Below are positions 1-8,000 of a stretch of DNA of 12,622 nucleotides, in pieces. The notes under the pieces are model-generated. The model was given only the letters and a program-made list of their open reading frames with translations. It searched no databases and was not told the origin of the DNA. The stretch covers positions 1 to 12,622 of the forward strand of contig CAZVCJ010000116.1 of NCBI GenBank assembly GCA_964625745.1, written 5' to 3'. The position numbers were made by a program, and so were the translations under genes. The stretch's first letter is position 1, and each line of letters opens with the position of its first letter. The DNA comes from CAZVCJ01 sp964625745 (GTDB lineage: Bacteria; Chloroflexota; Anaerolineae; VGOG01).

Positions 1-21
1 CTGGGCTCAGGACAGGCTTCG

Positions 22-68
22 CGAATTAACACGAAAAAGGGAAAATTAGTGAAAACTCGTGTAATTCG
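22..68. repeat. Fragment of an imperfect inverted-repeat intergenic element
   Basis: CGAATTAACACGA at 22-34 is answered by TCGTGTAATTCG at 57-68, an inverted repeat with one missing base, separated by an A-rich spacer. Variants of 'TTCGTGTAATTCGTGG' occur as intergenic repeats in many environmental bacterial genomes (general recollection, not checked). The window starts close to it, so its full extent is unknown. No convincing promoter for the downstream gene can be seen in 1-116. Confidence 0.5.
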
Positions 69-116
69 TGGCAAAAAGCCAGACGGTTGTTATGACATTG
101 CATAAGGAGGCATCTC

Positions 117-3100
117 ATGAAAGGCAAAGTACGCTTACTCACGATCCTGTCCCTGGCTCTATTGGGGACGCTGTTGCTGGCGGCAAAGCCCCTGGCCCAA
201 AGCAACTTCACATCCTGTCTGGCCATCCTCCGCAGCGGGGGCTCCACGGGCGATGGCGTCTACACCATTGACCCGGATGGCCTTGGCGGGCAGGACCCGG
301 TCCAGGTCTACTGCGATATGACCACCGACGGTGGGGGCTGGACACTGGTCGGCTCGACGCGGGATCTGACCTTCAACGATCAGGCCAGCGCCTACTACGC
401 CGACCTGGCCACGCTGAGCCCGGCTGAGGGGCACGAGGGGGTCTGGGACGGCATGCGGCCGGTGTCCCAGGGCGAAGCCACAGACATACGTTTCTCCTGC
501 CGCGACGAGGCATACACAGGTGCGTTCGACGTTGACCTGGCCTTCTACGGCATCCCCTGGTATGACGAAATCACGGCCTCTTCCAGTGACGCGGACGTCT
601 GCTTTGAAGAGGGGAACGGCGCTGGCCAAACCCTCCCCCCTCCGGCGCGCCAGAACCTGCTGACCGGCGCGAGCCGGCCCCTGGGCGATCAGTGGGACAA
701 TGGCTACCTGGAGGGCGAGGACGGGTGCGACTCCACGGACGACTTTACGGTTGATTTCGACGATCGGGGAATGGACAGTGACCAGGCCGACGGCACGGAC
801 TGGGGCGAAGACGATGACGCACGCAAATGTGGACGAGACTATATCTCTGGCGGCACCTGGCTCGTCTGGGTGCGAGAGCGGGTCGGCGTTTTCCTCAGTT
901 CCCCCTCGGTGACGGGGCTCGGAGCCCTCGGCTCCACTGTGGTCTACACTGAGACGTTGGAAAACCAGACAGGCGCGACCGATAGCTTCACCCTCGCGGT
1001 CTCCGGTAATGCCTGGCCCACTACGCTCTCCATCACCACCACCGGCGCTATCGCCGACGACGGCTCGTTGAGCTTTACCGTGCAGGTAGACGTCCCAGCC
1101 GGGACTACCCCCGGTGACAGCGACGTCGCCATCATCGAGGCTACCTCTGTCACCTCCCCCACCGTCTACACCGCCACGGCCACCATCCAGACGTTCACCC
1201 GTGGCGACCTGGCCTACGTCACCCTCTCCTACAGTGACCTGGTGGTCCTGGTGGACTCAGCCAGCCACCTCGTTGCCGGCAGCGTGGACGTGGGGGCCGC
1301 CGGGTGCGACTTTCCCTGGCGGGCCACGATGTCTCCCGATGGCGACTACGTCTACGTCGGATGCTACCGCTCTGACAACGTCGCCGTCATCAAGACGGCC
1401 GACAACACGGTGGTGACCACGGTGGAAGACATCTCCGACGCCGACGGCGTCGCCTTCACCCGTGATGGGGCTTACGCCCTGGTGGGGAGCCGCTGGTTCA
1501 GTGAAATCGCTGTCGTGGATACCACGTCCTACGTCGTCACCGGCACGATTCCCACTCCCGGGGCGCCCCGCAGCATCGCCGCTCACCCTTATCTGGATAG
1601 GGCTTACGCCACCTGTGCGAACGGCACTATCCTGGTCATTGACACCACGAGCTACAGCATCGTCGAGACCATTCCTGTCAGTGGCGAACCCTGGGACGTG
1701 GCGGTGTCGCCGGATGGTCGGTGGGTCTTCACCGGCAACCGCTGGGGCGCGGGCCTGGACGTCATCGCGGTCGGCGGTAACGCTGTCTACACCACGGTGA
1801 CCGGCCTGGGAGGCCTGACCGGGCTGGAAGTGGCTCCGGACGGCTCAAAGATCTATGCCTCTGGTCTGTGGGGCGGCGTCCACGTTATTGACGGGGTGAC
1901 TTTCGCCCCCATCGTCACGGTCCCGACCTCAGGAGATGCCTGGGAAGCGGCGGTCACCTGCGATGGAAGTGAACTCTACGTAGGTAACACTCAGAACCAG
2001 GTCTCGATCATTGATACGGCGACCTCGACAGTGGTCGAACGAGTCTCCCTGGGCGGTTCAGGAGCGCGCGGCATCGCCATCTGCCCGCAGGTCCGGCTGC
2101 CTGGGCTGCACCTGTATCCTGCGGCCCAATCCAGGCACGACGCACCGGGCCAGAGCGTCGTCTACGAGGCGTACCTGGTCAACACCACCGGCCAGACGGA
2201 TAGTTTCGACCTGTCTCTCTCAGGGAACACCTGGAACACGGACCTTTCCCACGTCAACACGGGCCCACTGCCCGACGGGGACTGGACCTCCTTCACCGTG
2301 CAGGTGGCCATCCCGATGGGAGCCGCCGCCGGTGATACGGATACGACCACCATCCAGGCCACCTCGGTCGCTTCTCCCACCGTCTATTCCGCTACCGTCA
2401 CGATGGCCACCACTGCCTTATGCAGCCCCAATCTCGTCCTCAGCGGCCAATCCCCCAGGGCAGCCTTTCAGGACGACACCTACAACTACGGCGGGCAGAG
2501 GCTCACCCACGTCTACCTCCACGCCCATACCACCTCCGGCGAAAACACGATGGACGCTACGGTGCAGGCTTACGATTCCAGCCTCGGCACCTGGCAAACG
2601 CTGGGAACGTGGGAGCGGGTCGAACACCTGCTGATGGATCAGTACCACATTCCACCCCTCTACAGTGCCGTGCGGGTGCAACTGCGCGACGGCCAGGCGT
2701 ACCAGACCTACTACGATTACCAGTTCGTCGTCTGCCAGGAGCCGGCGGTGGCCCTGAATCCCCTCTCGCAGCAGAGTCTTGCGCAGCCCGGGACGGCGGT
2801 CGTCTACACCCAGACGGTGACCAACTACACCATGGCCACCGACTCCTTCGACCTCTCGGCCGCGGGCAACAGTTGGCCCACCACCTTCTGGGACGGCCCG
2901 ACGCAGATCAACAACACCGCCCCGCTGGCCGACCTGGAGACCTTCACCTTCGCCGTCAAGGTTGAGGTGCCAGCCGGTGCCAAGGGAGGGGATTTTGACC
3001 AGGCCACGATCCTCGCCCGGTCCGTCGCTTCACCCGCCATCTCCGATAGCGCCTCTCTGCGCACCATCGTGCTGGCCTATGGCTGGGTGCAGTCCTTCAG

Positions 3101-4286
3101 TGACTACTGGGCGCCCGACAATTCCACCGACCGGGAGCAGTATCTGGACATCGTGCGCTCGTCCGGCATCGTCGCTGCCCAGGTGACCGACGATCAGTAC
3201 TCACCGTCCACCGCACCGGCCGTGGCGGCCTACCCGCGCGAGGCCATCGTCGCTGCCTGGACCGGCCCTCACAGTTGGAACGACACGGTCAGCTACTACA
3301 ACGTCGAGTACGCCGCTTTGGGCATCGATGGCCACACCGCCATCTCCGTCACCCAGGTCTCCGACAACATCAGCGCCACTATCTACACCTTTGACGGTTA
3401 TCCCGCCCTGGCCGTGGCCCCGACGGACGGCAACGTGCTCATCGCCTGGTATCGCTACGAGGAGGTGTCAGACGGCCTTTACAACGTCTACTACGCGGTG
3501 CGCAGCCCGACCGGCACGGAGGTGCTCTTCCCCACCGCCCTGACGACCAACACGACGAGCACGGTGCAGGAGCAGTGTCCCTCGGCGGCATCCTTCGGAG
3601 ATGGGCGCTTCGCCGTCGCCTGGCAGCACTATGACAGCGGCGTTAATGACATATACTACGCGGTGCTGGACAGCGCCGGAGGCCTGATCGCCGGCCCGGT
3701 CAACCTGACCCACAACACGGACTATGATGACTACCGACCCCGCGCCAACCGGCTGACTGATGGCAACGTGCTGCTCACCTGGGAGGGCTACCACGCCGTC
3801 GGCTACCAGATCTACTACGCGGTGCTGGATAGCGCCGGGAACGTCGCCCACCCGGCCACTCGGCTGACCGATTCGCCGGATGGCGCCTACGACCCTGACG
3901 CCGTTGGCTTGCGCAATGGCAAGGCCATCGTCGCCTGGGAGCAGTATGGCTACTACCCCGACTTTGGCAGCCAGATGGCCTATGCCGTGCTGGATAGCGT
4001 CTACACCACCACCGTAGCCACCCAGATACTCACCAACACGCTGTCGAACGACAACTACTCCGTCTCCCTGGTCCGCGACGGCGACGACAACGCTGTGCTC
4101 ACCTGGCGCGACAGCAACCTGGACAGAATCTACTACGCCCTGGTGGACAATGCCGGGGCGGTGCGCACCTGGCCGTTGGTCTTCCGTGTGGCGCGTGGCA
4201 GCCAACTCGACATCAGTTGGTGGGGCGCGGCCAGCGGCGGTCTGCCGCCGGCGCGGATCTATCTGCCCCTTGTACTGAGAAATTAA
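117..4286 (+). CDS. Large secreted mosaic protein: fibrinogen-related domain, beta-propeller and repeated beta-sandwich domains
   Basis: The exact function is unknown; the likely role is extracellular binding or adhesion. The ATG follows a full TAAGGAGG (103-110) at 6 nt spacing. Residues 1-27 form a signal peptide (MKGKVR, then a long Leu/Ala stretch, probably cut after A27). Residues 30-255 resemble a fibrinogen-related domain (CDMTTDGGGWTLV at 66-78, an acidic Asp/Glu-rich stretch, and WLVWVRE near 248). A beta-sandwich of about 105 residues occurs three times (258-358, 660-767, 875-985), marked by VVYxxxxxNxTxxTDSFxL. Residues 363-658 are about seven 42-residue YVTN-type propeller blades (SPDGDYVYVG, IDTTSYSIVET, SPDGRWVFTG). 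Residues 769-873 are a further sandwich bounded by Cys769 and Cys873, discoidin-like at best. From 988 on, about six repeats of 51-61 residues carry YYAVLDSAG and DGxxLxxW. The protein ends IYLPLVLRN. No membrane anchor, LPXTG motif or catalytic motif was seen. It is not functionally linked to the rpoB block. Confidence 0.9.
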   Translation: MKGKVRLLTILSLALLGTLLLAAKPLAQSNFTSCLAILRSGGSTGDGVYTIDPDGLGGQDPVQVYCDMTTDGGGWTLVGSTRDLTFNDQASAYYADLATLSPAEGHEGVWDGMRPVSQGEATDIRFSCRDEAYTGAFDVDLAFYGIPWYDEITASSSDADVCFEEGNGAGQTLPPPARQNLLTGASRPLGDQWDNGYLEGEDGCDSTDDFTVDFDDRGMDSDQADGTDWGEDDDARKCGRDYISGGTWLVWVRERVGVFLSSPSVTGLGALGSTVVYTETLENQTGATDSFTLAVSGNAWPTTLSITTTGAIADDGSLSFTVQVDVPAGTTPGDSDVAIIEATSVTSPTVYTATATIQTFTRGDLAYVTLSYSDLVVLVDSASHLVAGSVDVGAAGCDFPWRATMSPDGDYVYVGCYRSDNVAVIKTADNTVVTTVEDISDADGVAFTRDGAYALVGSRWFSEIAVVDTTSYVVTGTIPTPGAPRSIAAHPYLDRAYATCANGTILVIDTTSYSIVETIPVSGEPWDVAVSPDGRWVFTGNRWGAGLDVIAVGGNAVYTTVTGLGGLTGLEVAPDGSKIYASGLWGGVHVIDGVTFAPIVTVPTSGDAWEAAVTCDGSELYVGNTQNQVSIIDTATSTVVERVSLGGSGARGIAICPQVRLPGLHLYPAAQSRHDAPGQSVVYEAYLVNTTGQTDSFDLSLSGNTWNTDLSHVNTGPLPDGDWTSFTVQVAIPMGAAAGDTDTTTIQATSVASPTVYSATVTMATTALCSPNLVLSGQSPRAAFQDDTYNYGGQRLTHVYLHAHTTSGENTMDATVQAYDSSLGTWQTLGTWERVEHLLMDQYHIPPLYSAVRVQLRDGQAYQTYYDYQFVVCQEPAVALNPLSQQSLAQPGTAVVYTQTVTNYTMATDSFDLSAAGNSWPTTFWDGPTQINNTAPLADLETFTFAVKVEVPAGAKGGDFDQATILARSVASPAISDSASLRTIVLAYGWVQSFSDYWAPDNSTDREQYLDIVRSSGIVAAQVTDDQYSPSTAPAVAAYPREAIVAAWTGPHSWNDTVSYYNVEYAALGIDGHTAISVTQVSDNISATIYTFDGYPALAVAPTDGNVLIAWYRYEEVSDGLYNVYYAVRSPTGTEVLFPTALTTNTTSTVQEQCPSAASFGDGRFAVAWQHYDSGVNDIYYAVLDSAGGLIAGPVNLTHNTDYDDYRPRANRLTDGNVLLTWEGYHAVGYQIYYAVLDSAGNVAHPATRLTDSPDGAYDPDAVGLRNGKAIVAWEQYGYYPDFGSQMAYAVLDSVYTTTVATQILTNTLSNDNYSVSLVRDGDDNAVLTWRDSNLDRIYYALVDNAGAVRTWPLVFRVARGSQLDISWWGAASGGLPPARIYLPLVLRN

Positions 4287-4295
4287 ATACCAGGC

Positions 4296-4316
4296 CGGTG
4301 ATGACGTTCATCACCG
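4296..4316 (+). terminator. Hairpin just after the secreted-protein gene
   Basis: CGGTGATGA (4296-4304) and TCATCACCG (4308-4316) form a perfect 9-bp stem with a CGT loop, 10 nt after the stop codon. There is no T-tract after it, so it may protect the mRNA 3' end or act with the next hairpin. Confidence 0.4.
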
Positions 4317-4334
4317 ATCCCATCACAACTGAAG

Positions 4335-4365
4335 GAGGGGCTGGTCGGTCCGTGACCAGCCCCTC
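4335..4365 (+). terminator. Strong hairpin, probable terminator of the secreted-protein gene
   Basis: GAGGGGCTGGTC (4335-4346) pairs perfectly with GACCAGCCCCTC (4354-4365) around a 7-nt loop. The sequence after it (GTGTTCCC) has only a weak T content, so termination is likely from stem strength and position rather than from a classical U-tract. Confidence 0.6.
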
Positions 4366-4427
4366 GTGTTCCCAACATCCTCAGCCGTGGTTTGACAACA
4401 GGATGCATAAGGTTCACATAATCGCCA

Positions 4428-4547
4428 GGCAGAAACATCCCACCCTCACCCTTACCCTCACCCTAACCCTCTCCCTGCGAGGGAGAGGGAACTTGCCCCC
4501 TCGCCCCTTTGGGGAGAGGGGGGGGGTGAGGGGAAGTTTCTGAGTAG
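4428..4547. repeat. 120-bp direct repeat, copy 1
   Basis: This is identical over 120 bp to 4608-4727. It contains six C-rich hexamers (CCCTNN, 4443-4478), a 10-bp stem (4467-4476 with 4480-4489, loop GCG), then a G-rich half (from about 4511) that ends in a GGTGAGGGG run complementary to the first half. The whole unit can fold on itself. Elements of this kind (CCCTCACCCTAACCCTCTCCC with a G-rich partner) look like a non-coding mobile or miniature repeat. No ORF of its own is supported. Confidence 0.9.
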
Positions 4548-4607
4548 GCGGTGCTGCTCAGCCCGTGTCATTGCGAGTCTTTCATGGCGCGGCGCGCCAT
4601 CCGTAGG
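4548..4607. repeat. 60-bp spacer with a second palindromic element
   Basis: This separates the two 120-bp repeats. It holds GTCATTGCGAG (a motif common at the ends of intergenic repeats) and the palindrome ATGGCGCG-G-CGCGCCAT at 4584-4600. It is probably a remnant of a different repeat family between the two copies. No gene is visible. Confidence 0.5.
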
Positions 4608-4727
4608 GGCAGAAACATCCCACCCTCACCCTTACCCTCACCCTAACCCTCTCCCTGCGAGGGAGAGGGAACTTGCCCCCTCGCCCCTTTGGGGAGAGGG
4701 GGGGGGTGAGGGGAAGTTTCTGAGTAG
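4608..4727. repeat. 120-bp direct repeat, copy 2
   Basis: This is a perfect copy of 4428-4547, offset by 180 bp, with different sequence on both sides. It ends 19 bp before the -35 box of the rpoB promoter. The lack of any mismatch implies a recent duplication, gene conversion or two recent insertions. Confidence 0.9.
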
Positions 4728-4746
4728 TCACCAGAATTTTACCGAT

Positions 4747-4775
4747 TTGACAGAAGCAGGGAAAGCGGGTATAAT
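4747..4775 (+). promoter_or_regulatory. Consensus sigma-70 promoter for rpoB
   Basis: TTGACA at 4747-4752 and TATAAT at 4770-4775 are both perfect consensus boxes, separated by exactly 17 bp. The predicted start is about 4782, giving a leader of about 267 nt before rpoB. It is the only strong promoter seen in the 762-bp gap, which fits a highly expressed core gene. Confidence 0.85.
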
Positions 4776-4835
4776 GTTAAGTCGCGTTTGCCTAAGCCTT
4801 CAACCTGATACTTCATCACGTTGATTTTGACGACA

Positions 4836-4946
4836 TGTCATTCTGAGGAGCGGAGCGACGAAGAATCTCGTTCCTGGTGAGAAAAGCGCTTTTCCACTCC
4901 AGAAACGAGATTCTTCGCCTCCGCTACGCTTCGGCTCAGAATGACA
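4836..4946. mobile_element. 111-bp palindromic repeat (MITE-like) in the rpoB leader
   Basis: The ends are TGTCATTCTGAG (4836-4847) and CTCAGAATGACA (4935-4946), perfect 12-bp inverted repeats. Inside, CGAAGAATCTCGTT (4859-4872) pairs with AACGAGATTCTTCG (4904-4917), and the centre is the 14-bp palindrome GAAAAGC-GCTTTTC (4881-4894). 'GTCATTCTGAG...CTCAGAATGAC' elements are a recurring non-coding repeat type in bacterial genomes (recollection). Because the promoter lies upstream, the element should be transcribed in the rpoB mRNA and fold into a long hairpin. Confidence 0.8.
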
Positions 4947-5048
4947 ACTTATCATCTTCACTGCGATGAGGTACTGATTTGCGACGGCGCAAAGGGCTCA
5001 GCGGATTGGGTTTTGTTTTTTCTGAAGAGGAGGGACCAGAGGTAACCT

Positions 5049-8000
5049 ATGACCAATAACCTTGGTTGCAAATCGTATGCCAGAATTCCAGACGTGCATC
5101 ACCTGCACGACCTGATCGAGGTGCAGTTGAAGTCCTTTAAGTGGTTTCAAGAAGTGGCCCTGCAGGAGCTATTCGATGAGATCTCGCCCATCGTCAGCTA
5201 CAGCGGGAACCTGGAGCTTCACTTTCCTGGCCTGGACCAGCACATGAATGAGGAGTTTGGCCTGGGATATCGCTTCGATGAGCCCAAGTACACCGAGAAT
5301 GAGTGCCTGGATAGAGATATGACTTACGCCGCTCCTCTGTACGTGAAGGTCATGCTCTACAACCGGGAGATTGACCAGCCCATGGTGCAGGAGATCTTCA
5401 TGGGTGATTTCCCCGTTATGACCGAAAGCGGCACCTTTATCATCAACGGCACCGAGCGGGTGGTGGTCAGTCAGTTGATCCGCTCTCCTGGCGCTTACTT
5501 CGACGCCGAGGAGGATCGAGCCACGGGGCGCCTGCTCAGCCAGGCCAAGCTCATTCCCGACCGGGGAGCCTGGATGGAGTTCGAGACTCGCAAGAGCGAT
5601 TACATCATCGTCAAGTTCAACCGTAAGCGCACCTTTCCCGTGACTGTCCTCCTGCGAGCCCTGGCAGCAGTGGACGATGGCACTGGCAGCGAGATCCTCA
5701 AAGAAGGCAGCGACGAGGAACTGCTGGAGCTCTTCGCGGAAGTTGATAACATGCCCGACCACCAGTACATCTCCACCACCATCCAGCAGGAGCCGCCCTG
5801 GGAGCCAAAGAGTGGCCACACCGTGGCCGACGAGGCCCTGCTCGAGTTTTTCAAAAAGATGCGCCCCGGTGACCCGGCAACGCTCGACAACGCCAGGGAA
5901 TATCTGAAGGCCCAACTCTTTGACGAGAACCGTTACAATTTGGAGAAGGTGGGGCGCTATAAACTTAATCAGCGGCTTGGACTCGATATTCCGCTTGAGC
6001 GGCGCGCCATCACCAGGGAAGACCTGGTCAGGCTGGTGGAGCGCATGATCCGCATCAACAACGGGGTGGAAGAGCCCGATGACATAGACCACCTGGGCAA
6101 TCGTCGGGTGAAGACCGTGGGCGAGCTTATCCAGAACAAGTTGCGCGTCGGGCTCAGGCGCATGGAACGGGCGGTGAAAGAACGCATGAGCATCCGCGAC
6201 CCAGAGCAGGTCACCCCCGTGGCCTTGATCAATATCCGACCTGTGGTGGCGATTATCCGGGAGTTCTTCGGCGGTAGCCAGTTATCCCAGTTCATGGAGC
6301 AGACTAACCCCCTGGCCGAGCTTACCCATAAGCGGACCCTGTCGGCCCTGGGCCCAGGAGGGCTGAGGCGCGAGCGGGCAGGCTTCGACGTGCGCGACGT
6401 TCACCACAGTCACTATGGCCGCATTTGTCCCATTGAGACTCCCGAAGGGCCCAACATCGGCCTCATCGGCCGCTTGGCCACCTACGGCAAAGTTAACGAC
6501 TTTGGATTCATTGAAACCCCGTATCGCAAGGTGATCAAGCTTGTCCCCAACGAATACGAGCAGTTGGTGGATAAGACCTTGCGGGCACAAGTTCTCGATC
6601 CTGAAAGCGGGGAGGTGGTGGCTGAGGCGGGAACTCTCATTACCCCGGAGCTGGCCGGGCGCATTGCCGCATTGCCCCTGGATGACGATGTCAGAATCAA
6701 GCCTGTTGTTACCAACGAGATCGTCTATCTCACGGCCGACAAGGAGGACAAATACACCATCGCCCAGGCCAACGCTCGCCTGGATGACAAAGGTCAGTTC
6801 GTCAGCCCTCGTATCTCGGTGCGGCGCAGCCAGAGGTTCCTCTTCGAGGCGGCCGAGAAGGTTGACTACATAGACGTCTCGCCCAAACAAATTGTGGGCA
6901 TCTCGGCGGCTCTTATCCCCTTCCTGGAGCACAACGACGCCAACCGCGCTCTGATGGGCTCCAATATGCAACGCCAGGCAGTGCCCTTGATTTCCCCTGA
7001 GGTGCCTCTGGTGGGCACCGGTATGGAGTGGGACGCGGCCATTGATTCGGGTCAGGTGATTGTAGCCAGAGAGGATGGCGAGGTGGTTAGCGCCACCGGT
7101 CGCCAGATCGTGATGGCTGGCGATGACGGCCTTCACGTCTACCCCTTACGCAGATACAATCGTTCCAACCAATCAACTTGTATTGATCAGCGCCCCACTG
7201 TTAGCAGGGGTGAGCGTATTAAGATAGGCGATGTGCTGGCCGATTCTTCCTCTACTGATGGCGGCGAGTTAGCCCTGGGACAGAACGTGTTAGTGGCCTT
7301 CATGTCCTGGGAGGGCGGCAATTATGAGGACGCCGTCCTGATAAGCGAGAGCCTGGTGCGGGAAGATAAATTCACCTCCATTCACATCGAGAAACACGAG
7401 ATCCAGGCCCGTGACACCAGGCTTGGTTCTGAGGAGATTACGCGCGACATCCCCAACGTGGGAGAAGAGGCCCTGAAGGACCTCAATGAGGAGGGCATCG
7501 TGCACATCGGGGCAAGGGTGGGGCCCAACGACATCCTGGTGGGCAAGATCACCCCCAAGGGCGAGAAGGAGTTGACCCCTGAGGAGAAACTCCTGAGAGC
7601 TATCTTTGGCGAGAAAGCCAGGGAGGTCAGGGATTCGAGCTTGCGCCTGGCCCACGGTGAGCGGGGCAAGGTGGTGGACGTGAGTGGCTTTACCCGCGAT
7701 GAGCACCGGGACCTCCCGGCTGGCGTTGATAAAATGGTGCGGGTCAGTGTGGCTCAGCGACGTAAGATCACCGAAGGTGACAAGATGGCCGGCCGCCATG
7801 GCAATAAGGGAGTTATCTCCAGGGTGCTTTCCATTGAGGACATGCCCTTCCTCTCCGATGGCACTCCGGTGGAGTTCATTCTCAACCCCCTGGGCGTGCC
7901 GGGTCGCATGAACATCGGCCAGATCCTGGAGACCCACCTGGGCTGGGCCGCCAGCCGGCTAGGGTTTCGAGCTATTTCCCCCGTTTTCGATGGGGCTGAT

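Noticed and set aside
3468..4205. Long open frame on the minus strand opposite the secreted-protein gene (also 6282-7136 and 5169-6092 opposite rpoB)
   Set aside because: These are shadows of strongly conserved or clearly domain-structured plus-strand genes in GC-rich DNA. They have no recognisable protein motifs or convincing ribosome binding sites.
4443..4478. Telomere-like CCCTAA/CCCTCA hexamers
   Set aside because: Only six degenerate units inside a dispersed repeat, in the middle of a bacterial region, occurring twice identically. Not a chromosome end.
4217..4543. Open frame crossing the end of the secreted-protein gene and the first 120-bp repeat
   Set aside because: It overlaps the real gene end and two hairpins, and its C-terminal part is only translated simple repeat (LTLTLTLTLSL).
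4428..4727. CRISPR-like repeat-spacer-repeat
   Set aside because: The repeat is 120 bp with only two copies and one spacer, and no cas genes are near. Better explained as a duplicated intergenic element.
5010..5022. Attenuator at the T-rich tract before rpoB
   Set aside because: The TTTTGTTTTTT tract is not preceded by an adjacent GC-rich hairpin; the nearest strong hairpin ends at 4946.
4287..5048. tRNA or other classical RNA gene in the large gap
   Set aside because: No cloverleaf arms, TTCRA loop or CCA-adjacent acceptor stem were found; the gap is accounted for by hairpins, repeats and the promoter. The 9015-9334 gap was also checked, with the same result.
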